A stretch of DNA of 64,000 bases from Flavobacterium sp. SLB02 (GTDB lineage Bacteria > Bacteroidota > Bacteroidia > Flavobacteriales > Flavobacteriaceae): the NCBI RefSeq assembly GCF_009664855.1, contig NZ_CP045928.1, positions 496,001 through 560,000 of the forward strand, in the 5' to 3' direction. Shown here piece by piece: positions 8,201 through 16,550 of the stretch. The notes under the pieces are model-generated. The model searched no databases. It was not told where the DNA came from and saw only the letters and a program-made list of their open reading frames with translations. Position 1 is the first letter of the stretch. Each line of letters starts with the position of its first letter. The position numbers and the translations under genes were made by a program.

Positions 8201-9345
8201 TCATTCACAAAAGTAAAATAACCGTCACTATCGATTTCAAATATAATATCTGTTGCGGTCTGAATCAGGTTTTTGTACTGATCCTGAACATTTATTTGCT
8301 CTGTAACATCCTGTCCGATACTGATAATTAAATCTTCAGAGAATTTTTTGTCTTTCCATTGAATATACTTGTATTCGCCATTTTTACTTTTTAATTTTCG
8401 AATATAAAGTTTGTTTTCCTCGTGGTTTAAATCTTTTATCCCCTCAATAAAGTCCGTTTCTTTTGTTAGTTTCCAAAATTTCAACCCCATTACTTCATCT
8501 GGCTGATAACCTAAAATCGACGTTATTGTTTCACTGCAAAATAATACCTCGTTTTTTTTATTGGTGGCAATTGTTAGTGAATTTCCCTTATGTACAATTT
8601 CGTTTGTAAACCTGAAATTATCTGTATTATTCAATAACACGGCATATTTAACCTGATTGATAATAAAAATAAGGATCGAAAAATTGATTAATATAATGGA
8701 TGATTTTAAAGAAATCAAATGAAAAATAACGGTTACAATTAGAAAAGTAAAAACTAAGCCAACAAAGAACCAGTATATTTTTATGGGTTTTAAGATCGTG
8801 TAAGAAAAGAAAAAAGAGATTAAAAAGACAATAATAGGAATAACATCTTTGGAAAGAAAAATAATGTTATGCCCAATATAAGCGATGTAAATAAAGAAAA
8901 AGAAGATGAATAAAGACTGAACCCTATCTCTTAGAAATTTAATTTTGCTGGTTATAAAGTAAATCAGCAGAACCGAAAATCCGATGGAAACATTGACAAC
9001 CAATAAACTTTTAGGCCTTATTTTAAAAAGTTCATTGATGATTTCGATAACAATAATCGCAATACCAAAAAATAAAATATAAAGTTGGTATTCTCTGTTG
9101 GTCGTTTCAGTTTCGAGTTTTTTTTCTATGAAATAGCCAATGCTCGATTTTATCTTAAAGAATTGATAAATGAGAACCCCCAGAAGGCCAAAGAGTGCCA
9201 GTCCTAAAAGAATAATTTTAGGATTGTTGTAAAAAATAATGTCGGAAGTAAAAACATACCAGTTTGCAATAATTGATTTTAGGGCATTACCAAGAGTGGC
9301 AATTCCTGAAATCAACGAATTGAAAAAACTACAGTTCTCTACCAT
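5296..9345 (-). CDS. Membrane hybrid histidine kinase with PAS, GAF and receiver domains
   Basis: 1349-residue sensor. About seven membrane segments fill residues 40-235. Then come two PAS domains (about 250-350 and 355-475, the second ending in GFAGIARDITD), two GAF domains (about 500-650 and 665-815), and a third PAS with PAC (about 830-955). The HisKA domain has the phospho-acceptor His979 in NMSHEIRTPLNG. The HATPase domain shows the N box (LSNAVKF) and GGTGLGL, and a C-terminal receiver has Asp1281 in FMDIQMP. All catalytic motifs are intact. No output regulator lies beside it, so signalling must pass through the receiver to a phosphotransfer protein or partner elsewhere. Ligand unknown. 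Spacing to the next upstream gene is 90 bp. Confidence 0.9.
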   Translation of the reverse strand: MVENCSFFNSLISGIATLGNALKSIIANWYVFTSDIIFYNNPKIILLGLALFGLLGVLIYQFFKIKSSIGYFIEKKLETETTNREYQLYILFFGIAIIVIEIINELFKIRPKSLLVVNVSIGFSVLLIYFITSKIKFLRDRVQSLFIFFFFIYIAYIGHNIIFLSKDVIPIIVFLISFFFSYTILKPIKIYWFFVGLVFTFLIVTVIFHLISLKSSIILINFSILIFIINQVKYAVLLNNTDNFRFTNEIVHKGNSLTIATNKKNEVLFCSETITSILGYQPDEVMGLKFWKLTKETDFIEGIKDLNHEENKLYIRKLKSKNGEYKYIQWKDKKFSEDLIISIGQDVTEQINVQDQYKNLIQTATDIIFEIDSDGYFTFVNDFGFSILGYSENEIIAQHYSNFIHENYQRNAVDFYENLDINENNFPSIEIPILKKNGKTLWISQKIIIRKNDLGQTIGFAGIARDITDIKNIENEKKKRLKKIEAYNHSTKKLSTSDFSKYDNLDTVVDYIIKEAATVTKTNRVSFWKYDKDLISCKNLFSVDNQNLNDKNILDKESYPIYFETLKNKAIINAPDVFNKLETSEFQKHYFTKNHIKSMLDVPIFLSGQLGGVVCFESTQEKRDWDNEDINYARTISDVISLAISSQKRLEAERRLEFKSQLLSALSLCTEKFLLSKTTHEMFQETYEIIGKAAKVDHMYYYERDFNTNCVSQKYKWSRKGIEHQITELQQLTEDNLQEIYEAANNRKILNKLTRKLGDTFFKQLLVDNKIKSILILPLFINDLFTGFIGFDDCTNERKWSEEEIYIFQVLANNISSALERNRNETKILESEEKFKLIANNIPGTVYLSKFDAFSTKIFLNDEIANLTGYSKSEFIDNNLSFLSLIHPDDKDEVISNQIDNLQNSMPLHNIYRIRRKTGEYIWVEEFGDVIKKGDEIEFVGGIYFDITNKKETEDAIKAKQLAEAANKSKSDFLANMSHEIRTPLNGIIGFTHLLMKTDLEEIQEKYMTTINQSAHSLLEIINDILDFSKIEAGKLELFIDLYDIKKVLGQVFDLIVYESNQKNLNLELNVDPDVPKYIWTDIVRIKQILINLLSNAVKFTNEGSIKLNVSVLEKNKSGNCIIRFSVIDTGIGILEKNQKKIFKAFSQEDSSTTRKFGGTGLGLTISNQLLALMHSRLQLESKIDIGSNFYFDLNLKTSNQSINEKYNAELKKINLQLSANAGQNHKNITFLIVEDNKVNMLLLKTIIKNLYNTAYIYECENGYEAVNQFESINPDLIFMDIQMPVMNGYETTKAIRNTITGKEIPIIAVTAGAEKDERNKCLSAGMDDYISKPIIKGIVEEALSKWLK

Positions 9346-9435
9346 AGAATTTGAGGTATGTTTGGTTTAGTAAATAGTTTTTTGAAAATTCTAAAGAGAG
9401 TAGGTTAAGCTCTTTTTAGTGTAGAATTTTCTATT

Positions 9436-10227
9436 TTATTCTAAATCCGATTGCCCAATTGAATCAATTGGATCTTCTTTATCATTTTTAAAAATTGCAT
9501 AATATATAGCGTATGTCATTGAATAACTAAGCGGCACAGTAAATAGGATTCCCACAAAAAGAGCCATAAAGCCAATAATCAGGGCGACAACAATGGTGAT
9601 CATTAATCCTAAAAGTACGATGGGTTGTTTTGCAATAAGAATAAAACTTGATGCGATGGCATCAAAGGCTTTTAAATCTCCAAAGACAATAAGGGGAATC
9701 GTTAAAAATGTAAAATACGAAGTCATCAACGAAACCACAAGTCCCGCCAGATTTAGATTTTGCATTTCGAAAAAAGTAGATACAGACACACTGAATAATG
9801 AAATAATGGCAGTGGCTAAAAATATTTGTAAAAACTTATTTGATCTATAATAAGTAAAAATCGTCGAGACATTAAATTCCTGATCTCTGTCTGCACAGTA
9901 CGCCATTTTTAGAAATCCTGCACCAAAAGGACTTAAAATCGCCGAAAATAAGACTGTTCCCGCAATATAATAAAAAAGCTGAAGGCTTGATAATTGTATA
10001 GGTTTGATCGAAAAGAAAGCGGGATTATTTAATTTTTCTACACCAAATATTACGGCTAAAAGAACAGAGCCAATGATACCAAAAAGTATAGAAAAAACTA
10101 ATAATATTAACCCTGCGTAAAGTGCTATTTTTTTATAGTTTTCAAAAGCATTGTTAAAGACAGTTGAAAAATCTAAGGTATAACCATGATTCTTAATGTC
10201 TTTGATTTGATCAAGTGTGGATTTCAT
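9436..10227 (-). CDS. Multi-pass inner membrane protein, function unknown
   Basis: 263 residues: a short cytosolic N-terminus (MKSTLDQIKDIKNHGYTLDF) and about six hydrophobic segments (near 35-60, 80-105, 130-150, 155-180, 198-225 and 228-245). The pattern resembles the membrane domain found attached to some glycerophosphodiesterases and related DUF families, but no catalytic motif is present. Both neighbours are on the same strand but separated by 90 and 122 bp. No function assigned. Confidence 0.7.
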   Translation of the reverse strand: MKSTLDQIKDIKNHGYTLDFSTVFNNAFENYKKIALYAGLILLVFSILFGIIGSVLLAVIFGVEKLNNPAFFSIKPIQLSSLQLFYYIAGTVLFSAILSPFGAGFLKMAYCADRDQEFNVSTIFTYYRSNKFLQIFLATAIISLFSVSVSTFFEMQNLNLAGLVVSLMTSYFTFLTIPLIVFGDLKAFDAIASSFILIAKQPIVLLGLMITIVVALIIGFMALFVGILFTVPLSYSMTYAIYYAIFKNDKEDPIDSIGQSDLE

Positions 10228-10349
10228 TTTGTGTAAAAGTAGAATTGTTTTATATTCCGGGATTTAAGATAAATAATGTGACGTAAATATAATATTTTTA
10301 ATCAATTTGATATGAAAATCTCAAAAACATTACGAAATTGTTTTTGGTG

Positions 10350-11678
10350 TTATATCCAGTCTAATATTCTTTTTATAGAAGCCAGTTTATCTTTGTAAGG
10401 TGCATATCTCATGGGTAAATCGAGCCAGTTAGCCTTTTTTACGACAGCTTTATGGTGAGAAAAAATATCAAAGCTCAATTTGCCATGATAAGCGCCCATA
10501 CCACTGTGGCCAACTCCCCCAAAAGGCAGTCTTTTATTAGAAAAATGAACAACCGTATCATTGATACAGCCACCGCCAAATGCATAGGTTTTAATTAATT
10601 TTTTGGCAAATGATTTATTTTCGCTAAAAATATAAAATGAAAGAGGTTTCTCATAGCGGCTAATCACGTTTTGGATGTCAGCTTCTGTTTTATAAATAAG
10701 AATGGGTAAAATGGGACCAAATATCTCTTCTTTCATAACAGGGCTATCCAATGCCGGTTCTTCGATTAATGTTGGTGAAATATAAAGTTCGTTGGCATCC
10801 GTTTCCCCTCCAAAAATCACTTTCTCGGGTTCGATCATACTGGCTAGTCGCAACCAGTTTTTGGTATTGATAATTCGGGCAAAATCCGGAGATTTGTCTA
10901 TTTTTTTTCCATATGCTTTTATGATTTCCTCAATCAAAAAAGAGATGAAATTCACCTTCATATTTTTTTGAACCAAAATATAATCGGGAGCAATGCAAGT
11001 CTGGCCTGCATTAATAAATTTACCCCAGACAATACGTTTTGCGGCCAGTTTTAAATTGGCCGTTTCATCAATAATGCAAGGATTTTTTCCGCCCAGTTCA
11101 AGAGTAATTGGAGTTAGATTTTCGGCTGCGGCTTTCGCTACAACTTTCCCAACGGCAACGCTTCCGGTAAAGAAAATATAATCCCAGCGTTGTGCCAATA
11201 GTTTATTCGATACTTCGACACCGCCTTCAAAAACTTCAACATGATTAACATGAAATGTTTTCTCGATGATTTTAGCGATTATCGCTGAGGTGTTGGGTGT
11301 AAGTTCAGAAGGTTTTAAAACTACCCGGTTTCCGGCTGCAACTGCGGCAATCAAAGGACATAAAGCCAATTGAAATGGATAATTCCAGGGCGCAATGACC
11401 AGAACGTTTCCGAAGGGCTCTTTATAAATATAATCGGTAGAAGGAAAGTTGAGAAGTGAAGGGAAAACGCGTGTTCGTTTTGCCCATTTATGAATATTTT
11501 TGATGGTGTCTTTTAAATCCGAAATAACATAGTTTGTTTCAGTTAAAACAGCTTCGAATTCTGGCTTTTTAAAATCATCGTATAAAGCTTTTACAATTAA
11601 GTCTTCGCTTTTCTGAATGTTATACAACAATTTTTTTAGCGTTTCTTTTCTGTATCCGATGTCGTTTTTATAGTCCAT
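10350..11678 (-). CDS. Aldehyde dehydrogenase, class 3-like
   Basis: NAD(P)-dependent oxidation of an aldehyde to the acid. At 442 residues it matches the short class 3/fatty aldehyde dehydrogenases. Visible are the conserved APWNYPF, the nucleotide-binding FTGSVAVGK, the general base Glu194 in LELGGK and the nucleophile Cys228 in GQTCIAPDY, plus EEIFGPILP and PFGGVGHSGMG near the C-terminus. The long C-terminal hydrophobic tail of some family members is absent. Substrate cannot be told from sequence. It probably forms its own transcript (75 bp to the next gene downstream). Confidence 0.88.
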   Translation of the reverse strand: MDYKNDIGYRKETLKKLLYNIQKSEDLIVKALYDDFKKPEFEAVLTETNYVISDLKDTIKNIHKWAKRTRVFPSLLNFPSTDYIYKEPFGNVLVIAPWNYPFQLALCPLIAAVAAGNRVVLKPSELTPNTSAIIAKIIEKTFHVNHVEVFEGGVEVSNKLLAQRWDYIFFTGSVAVGKVVAKAAAENLTPITLELGGKNPCIIDETANLKLAAKRIVWGKFINAGQTCIAPDYILVQKNMKVNFISFLIEEIIKAYGKKIDKSPDFARIINTKNWLRLASMIEPEKVIFGGETDANELYISPTLIEEPALDSPVMKEEIFGPILPILIYKTEADIQNVISRYEKPLSFYIFSENKSFAKKLIKTYAFGGGCINDTVVHFSNKRLPFGGVGHSGMGAYHGKLSFDIFSHHKAVVKKANWLDLPMRYAPYKDKLASIKRILDWI

Positions 11679-11753
11679 TTTTATGATTCACTTGATTTTT
11701 GCCTATGCAAGTTAATCGATAAAAATTTAAAAATTAACAATAGTATCATAAAA

Positions 11754-12443
11754 TCAAAGTGCGTTCCAAATAGTCTCATCCGGAGTTGGCGCTACGATAG
11801 TGATATTTTCTTTAGAAACAGGATGTACGAAAACCAGTTTTCTGGCATGAAGATGAATTCCGCCATCAGGATTGCTTCGGTCAAAACCATATTTTAAATC
11901 GCCTTTAATAGGTGATCCAATAGCGGCTAATTGCGCCCTAATTTGATGATGACGACCTGTATGTAAATTGATTTCCAACGCTACATAATTTTGAAGTTCT
12001 TTAAAAACAGTATAATCCAGACTCGCCAGTTTACTATCCGGAACTTCTTTTATATGTGCTTTTGAAGTATTGTTTTTCTCGTTTCTTTTAAGATAATGAA
12101 CCAATTTGGCAGTTGCTTCCTGAGGTTTATTCTTTACAACTGCCCAATAGGTTTTTTGAGTTTCACGATTGCTGAACATTTCGTTCATTCTCGTTAATGC
12201 TTTACTAGTTCTGGCAAAAACAACAATTCCGGTTGTAGGACGATCTAAACGATGAATTACACCCAGAAATACGTCACCAGGTTTATTGTATTTGTCTTTT
12301 ATGTATTCTTTTACAACATCAGATAAAGGTTTATCGCCTGTTTTATCACCTTGCACAATATCGCCTACGCGTTTATTGACTACGATAATATGGTTGTCTT
12401 CGTGTAGAATTTGGAGGTTGTTTTTATTGGAAAGAATTTTCAT
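11754..12443 (-). CDS. RluA-family RNA pseudouridine synthase
   Basis: 229 residues, the single-domain form without an N-terminal S4 domain. The catalytic motif HRLDRPTTG carries Asp67, followed by VVFARTSKA; GRHHQIRAQLA is the second conserved motif, and GGIHLHARKL is near the end. It isomerises uridines in rRNA or tRNA; which site cannot be told, though the nearest matches in style are RluC/TruC types. panB lies upstream on the same strand across a 183-bp spacer with a large hairpin. Confidence 0.9.
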   Translation of the reverse strand: MKILSNKNNLQILHEDNHIIVVNKRVGDIVQGDKTGDKPLSDVVKEYIKDKYNKPGDVFLGVIHRLDRPTTGIVVFARTSKALTRMNEMFSNRETQKTYWAVVKNKPQEATAKLVHYLKRNEKNNTSKAHIKEVPDSKLASLDYTVFKELQNYVALEINLHTGRHHQIRAQLAAIGSPIKGDLKYGFDRSNPDGGIHLHARKLVFVHPVSKENITIVAPTPDETIWNAL

Positions 12444-12490
12444 TTTGGACCTATGGGTAATTTTTTAGATTGAAAGTGGTGACGCTTAAA

Positions 12491-12551
12491 TCTCTCGCAA
12501 AGACGCAAAGTCTAAATTTGATTCTTTGTGACTTTGCGTCTTTGCGAGAAA
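12491..12551. repeat. Large hairpin of TTTGCGTCTTTGCGAGA type
   Basis: A 22-base left arm (12491-12512) and right arm (12530-12551) are inverse complements with one mismatch, around a 17-base AT-rich loop. The arms are built of GCAAAGACGCAAAG-type words. Further TTTGTC/CTTTGG words follow at 12585-12620. Probably a mobile-type intergenic palindrome; it may also act as a transcription terminator for panB. Confidence 0.75.
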
Positions 12552-12626
12552 TAATTATAATAGCTTATTTAGTGGAATTAAGAAACCTTTGTCTCTTTCC
12601 TTTGGATCTTTGTCCCTTAAAAAAAA

Positions 12627-13445
12627 CTAATATTGTTCCCCAGCATTTGGAAAATCACTCGACTTAACATCAGCCGCATATTGACCAATTGCTTTTGTCA
12701 TTTCTTCGTAAAGGTTTAAGTAACGACGTAAGAAACGAGGGCTAAATTCATTGTTCATTCCTAACATATCGTGAATAACCAAAACCTGTCCGTCTACGCC
12801 ACCTCCGGCACCGATACCAATCACGGGGATTGAAATACTATCCGCTACTTTTTTAGCTAAATCGGCTGGTATTTTTTCTAAAACTACAGCAAAACAACCT
12901 ACTTTTTCAAGCAATTTTGCATCTTCGATTAGTTTTTCGGCTTCCTGATCTTCTTTGGCACGAACACTGTAAGTTCCGAATTTGTAGATCGATTGTGGTG
13001 TTAAACCCAAGTGACCCATAACCGGGATTCCTGCGTTTAATATTTTTTTGATAGATTCTTTAATTTCTTTTCCTCCTTCAAGTTTCACAGCGTGACCGCC
13101 GCTTTCTTTCATGATTCGAATAGCAGAACGCAAAGCTTCTTTTGGGTCAGACTGGTAACTTCCAAAAGGTAAATCTACTACAACTAATGCTCTTTCTACA
13201 GCGCGAACTACAGATGAAGCGTGATATATCATTTGATCTAATGTAATTGGCAATGTCGTTTCGTGACCCGCCATAACATTTGATGCTGAATCGCCTACTA
13301 AAATTACATCGACTCCTGCGGTGTCAACAATTTTAGCCATTGTAAAATCGTAAGCCGTAAGCATAGAGATTTTTTCTCCGTTGCTTTTCATTTCGATCAA
13401 TGACTTTGTTGTGATTCTTTTATAATCTTTTTTTGCTACTGACAT
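12627..13445 (-). CDS. panB: 3-methyl-2-oxobutanoate hydroxymethyltransferase PanB
   Basis: Adds a hydroxymethyl group from methylene-tetrahydrofolate to alpha-ketoisovalerate, giving ketopantoate for pantothenate and CoA. 272 residues, usual length. Visible are [10 protein letters not shown] near the N-terminus, [19 protein letters not shown] with metal-binding Asp, the VKLEGG motif with substrate-binding Lys, [10 protein letters not shown], and [21 protein letters not shown]. panC and panD are not adjacent; the gene stands alone. Confidence 0.96.
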   Translation of the reverse strand: MSVAKKDYKRITTKSLIEMKSNGEKISMLTAYDFTMAKIVDTAGVDVILVGDSASNVMAGHETTLPITLDQMIYHASSVVRAVERALVVVDLPFGSYQSDPKEALRSAIRIMKESGGHAVKLEGGKEIKESIKKILNAGIPVMGHLGLTPQSIYKFGTYSVRAKEDQEAEKLIEDAKLLEKVGCFAVVLEKIPADLAKKVADSISIPVIGIGAGGGVDGQVLVIHDMLGMNNEFSPRFLRRYLNLYEEMTKAIGQYAADVKSSDFPNAGEQY

Positions 13446-13494
13446 TTTGTTTTTTTTTGAAGATGTAAAAGTATTGAATAATTATAGATTGAAA

Positions 13495-14694
13495 TCAGCA
13501 ATAGAAGAATATTTCGATGGTAAATAACTTTCCGTCTTTAAATTCTAATCTAAATTCGCTGTCTTCTATTTGTATGGAGTACGAATGTGGAGCTTTTATA
13601 GAAGCGCCAATATAAGTTCCGTACTTTTCGATAAATGCTTTTTCTGTTAATGTATGGTCTAAGATTGCATTTGGGTTTAAAACCAGTTTGTTGTTTTCGT
13701 TGATGAAAACTTTCGTGATCTCTGCCTGATTTTTTTGTTCATCTACAGAAGCTTCCAGATCTGGATAATAGTAAAAAAGTTCGCTTAAATAAACACCGCA
13801 TTCATCGCTTACGTTTGCTGTTTTAGGAGCTTTTCCGAATGTTTTTACCAAATCTTTTTGCGTTAAATACCAGGCTTTGGTTTTTATTCCTTTCAAGATA
13901 AATTCTGATTTTTTAACGAAAGCCAGAATCTCTTCCGGTTTTTTATGTTTGGCTATACCTTTTGCAATAGCCATATTGAGCTCTGTATCAGCAAGAAGTT
14001 TCGGGTCGTTTAACTGCTTCACCACTTCGTAATATCGTTGATATGCAGGAGCAAGTGTTGTGGTCTCACTATTCCAGGCCAATTCTACAAGTCGCTCACC
14101 AATGGTTTTGCGTTCCGTAATATTACTAACATCGAGTTTGTCAAAATCTTTTATCAAAGTATTGAAATCGGGTCTTTTTCCAACAAATTTTCTTAACGTA
14201 AACCTGGCGTATTCATCGCTAAATTGTCCGCTAATATTTACCCAGTCTTCCTGATTTTTGGGAAGATAGTTTATCGCAACCGGATCACCGGTATTAAGGA
14301 TTTCTTTTGTTTTTGAATTTTTATCAGGTTGTGCACGCGCCTTTAAACCAGCCACTAAAACAAAAAGGTGATTACCGCCATAATAATTGTCTCCGCCTTC
14401 TAAAATAGGATTCTCGTTGTCTCTTACTTTGACATCTTTAGAGTTTAATCGTGTCGCCACAAATTTTTCTGGAATATAACCTTCAGATAAATTATCGGCT
14501 TTTACTTTGTACCAGCCATTTTTGCTTTCGGATAATAATTGTACTTCGGCACCATATTTAAAATAGCCCAAAAATTCAGCAGAAGCATTTGCAGAAGTAT
14601 ACAAACGCGTATCCGAATTAAGGAAATAACGTTCCTGAGCATGCATTAAAACCGAGAAAAATAATAAGGTTAAAAAAAAGTGGTATTTTTTCAT
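13495..14694 (-). CDS. Exported SH3-domain protein
   Basis: 399 residues with a signal peptide (MKKYHFFLTLLFFSVLMHAQ) and two bacterial SH3-like stretches: about residues 22-82 (LYTSANASAEFLGYFKYG...VQLLSESKNGWYKV) and about 105-165 (KARAQPDKNSKTKEILNTGDPV). The remainder (about 175-399) is an alpha/beta region of unknown fold. SH3b domains usually bind cell-wall peptides or other short ligands, so a periplasmic or surface role is likely. No catalytic motif is seen. Upstream is the word-repeat spacer next to sdaA. Confidence 0.75.
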   Translation of the reverse strand: MKKYHFFLTLLFFSVLMHAQERYFLNSDTRLYTSANASAEFLGYFKYGAEVQLLSESKNGWYKVKADNLSEGYIPEKFVATRLNSKDVKVRDNENPILEGGDNYYGGNHLFVLVAGLKARAQPDKNSKTKEILNTGDPVAINYLPKNQEDWVNISGQFSDEYARFTLRKFVGKRPDFNTLIKDFDKLDVSNITERKTIGERLVELAWNSETTTLAPAYQRYYEVVKQLNDPKLLADTELNMAIAKGIAKHKKPEEILAFVKKSEFILKGIKTKAWYLTQKDLVKTFGKAPKTANVSDECGVYLSELFYYYPDLEASVDEQKNQAEITKVFINENNKLVLNPNAILDHTLTEKAFIEKYGTYIGASIKAPHSYSIQIEDSEFRLEFKDGKLFTIEIFFYC

Positions 14695-14727
14695 GGAGTA
14701 TATTTTGGAAGGCTAGATTTTTTGCCA

Positions 14728-14790
14728 AAGATTAAAAGGATTTAAAAAGATTTCTTTTTTTTAATCTGTGTTAATCCTTTTAATCTGTGG
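14728..14790. repeat. Inverted repeat of AATCTGTG/GGATTAA words
   Basis: GATTAAAAGGATT at 14730-14742 faces AATCCTTTTAATC at 14773-14785, with further GATT/AATC words between them. The same word family appears at 51844-51907. Lying just after sdaA on the minus strand, it could serve as that gene's terminator. Confidence 0.7.
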
Positions 14791-14803
14791 CTAATAATAT
14801 TTT

Positions 14804-16231
14804 TTAGCAATCAGCCATATTTACAGCAATCGCTAATCCGCCTTCAGAGGTTTCTTTGTATTTAGAATTCATGTCTTTTGCGGTTTGCCACATGGTATTG
14901 ATTACTTTATCCAAAGGTACTTTTGCATTTTTAGAATCAGTTTCAAGAGCTAATTCGGCAGCATTTATCGCTTTTATGGCACCCATCGTATTTCTTTCTA
15001 TACACGGAATCTGAACCAAACCGCCAATTGGGTCGCAGGTTAAACCAAGATGATGTTCCATAGCGATTTCGGCAGCCATTAAAACCTGAGCAGGAGTGCC
15101 GCCCATTAATTCGCAAAGTGCCGCTGCAGCCATAGATGACGAAACACCAATTTCTGCCTGACAACCGCCCATTGCAGCCGAGATTGTAGATCCTTTCTTG
15201 AAGATACTTCCAATTTCTCCGGCCACCATCAAAAATTGTTTGATTTCTTTTTCGCCTGCATCATGATTTTCAATGACCAGATAATACATTAAAACCGCCG
15301 GAATTACACCAGCGCTTCCGTTTGTAGGAGCTGTAACCACGCGGCCTAAAGAAGCGTTTACTTCATTCACGGCAAGTGCAAAACAACTAACCCATTTTAG
15401 GATCTGACGAAATTTTACTTCGGTTTTTCTAATTTCTTCCAGCCAGCTTTGTGGATCAGAATAATTCGATAAACCTATTAAGTTTTGGTGCATATCAAAA
15501 GCCCTTCTGCGAACGTTAAGTCCGCCCGGGAGAATTCCTCCGGTATGACAGCCAATGTACATACATTCTAACATCGTGTTCCAGATGCGCATTAATTCCG
15601 AATGAATTTCGGCCTGCGGACGCATCGATTTTTCGTTTTCATAAACAATTTCCGAAATGGATTTGTTCTCTGAAACCGTATAATTTAAAAGCTCAACCGC
15701 ATTTTGAATCGGGAAGGGGAAAGCACACTTGATAACCTCTTTGATTTTGGCATTCGTGCGCTCTTCTTTTACCACAAAACCTCCTCCAATAGAATAAAAA
15801 GTAGATTCATATTCAGAATCATCTGCTTTATAAGCCGTAAATTTTAGTCCATTGGCATGAAAAGGAAGAAACTCTTTATTGAAAACAATATCCTGAAGAA
15901 AATAAAACGGAATTTTATATTCGTTTGCCAGAATAATCTCGTTGTTGTCTTCGATCGTTTTAATGATCCCGGCAATGTTATCAACCGGGATATATTCAGG
16001 ATCTTGCCCGCTTAAACCCAACATTACAGATAAATCTGTAGCGTGACCTTTTCCGGTTAAAGAAAGTGATCCGTATAAATCGACTTTTACACGTTTAATC
16101 TGGTCTAAAATTGATTCGTCTTTTAACTCTTCTAAAAAACGTTCTGCGGCTCTCCAAGGCCCTAAAGTATGTGAACTTGAGGGGCCAACGCCAATTTTAA
16201 GCATATCAAAAACAGAGATACATTCTTCCAT
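14804..16231 (-). CDS. sdaA: L-serine dehydratase (ammonia-lyase), single-chain
   Basis: Deaminates L-serine to pyruvate and ammonia with a [4Fe-4S] cluster. 475 residues: an N-terminal domain (about 1-150, with [15 protein letters not shown]) and the catalytic domain. Likely cluster Cys are 357 (GGCQAEIG), 399 (GLTCDPIGG) and 410 (IPCIERN); spacings of 42 and 11 equal those of E. coli Sda[12 protein letters not shown] is also conserved. The gene is monocistronic, divergent from the antiporter gene across 319 bp. Confidence 0.94.
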   Translation of the reverse strand: MEECISVFDMLKIGVGPSSSHTLGPWRAAERFLEELKDESILDQIKRVKVDLYGSLSLTGKGHATDLSVMLGLSGQDPEYIPVDNIAGIIKTIEDNNEIILANEYKIPFYFLQDIVFNKEFLPFHANGLKFTAYKADDSEYESTFYSIGGGFVVKEERTNAKIKEVIKCAFPFPIQNAVELLNYTVSENKSISEIVYENEKSMRPQAEIHSELMRIWNTMLECMYIGCHTGGILPGGLNVRRRAFDMHQNLIGLSNYSDPQSWLEEIRKTEVKFRQILKWVSCFALAVNEVNASLGRVVTAPTNGSAGVIPAVLMYYLVIENHDAGEKEIKQFLMVAGEIGSIFKKGSTISAAMGGCQAEIGVSSSMAAAALCELMGGTPAQVLMAAEIAMEHHLGLTCDPIGGLVQIPCIERNTMGAIKAINAAELALETDSKNAKVPLDKVINTMWQTAKDMNSKYKETSEGGLAIAVNMADC

Positions 16232-16250
16232 TGTGCAATATTTATTAAGA

Positions 16251-16258
16251 CAAAGATA
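16251..16258 (-). promoter_or_regulatory. Likely -7 promoter element of the serine dehydratase gene
   Basis: On the minus strand TATCTTTG matches TAnnTTTG, 20 bp before the start codon. No clear TTTG lies 19 bp further upstream, so only the -7 part is supported. Confidence 0.45.
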
Positions 16259-16550
16259 ATTGAATAATGCAATGAAGTTTTATTTTCGTTTGTTAATGTT
16301 GCAGTTTTGTTAAAAAAAATATTAAATATTAATAATTTGGCAACGAAACAAATTTTATTGCTTAATATGCGGTTTTCGTGAAAAGTTGGTAGTTTTTTTA
16401 GGTATTTTTGTAATGAAACAATCACTAAAGAATCCGATTTTTTTAGTTCTAAAAAATAAATCGGCAACCATAACTTCTGGGATTTCATTTTAATTTGAAC
16501 ACCTCTACTTGCGAAAGATTAAAATACCACAAAGAAGATAAAATTACATT

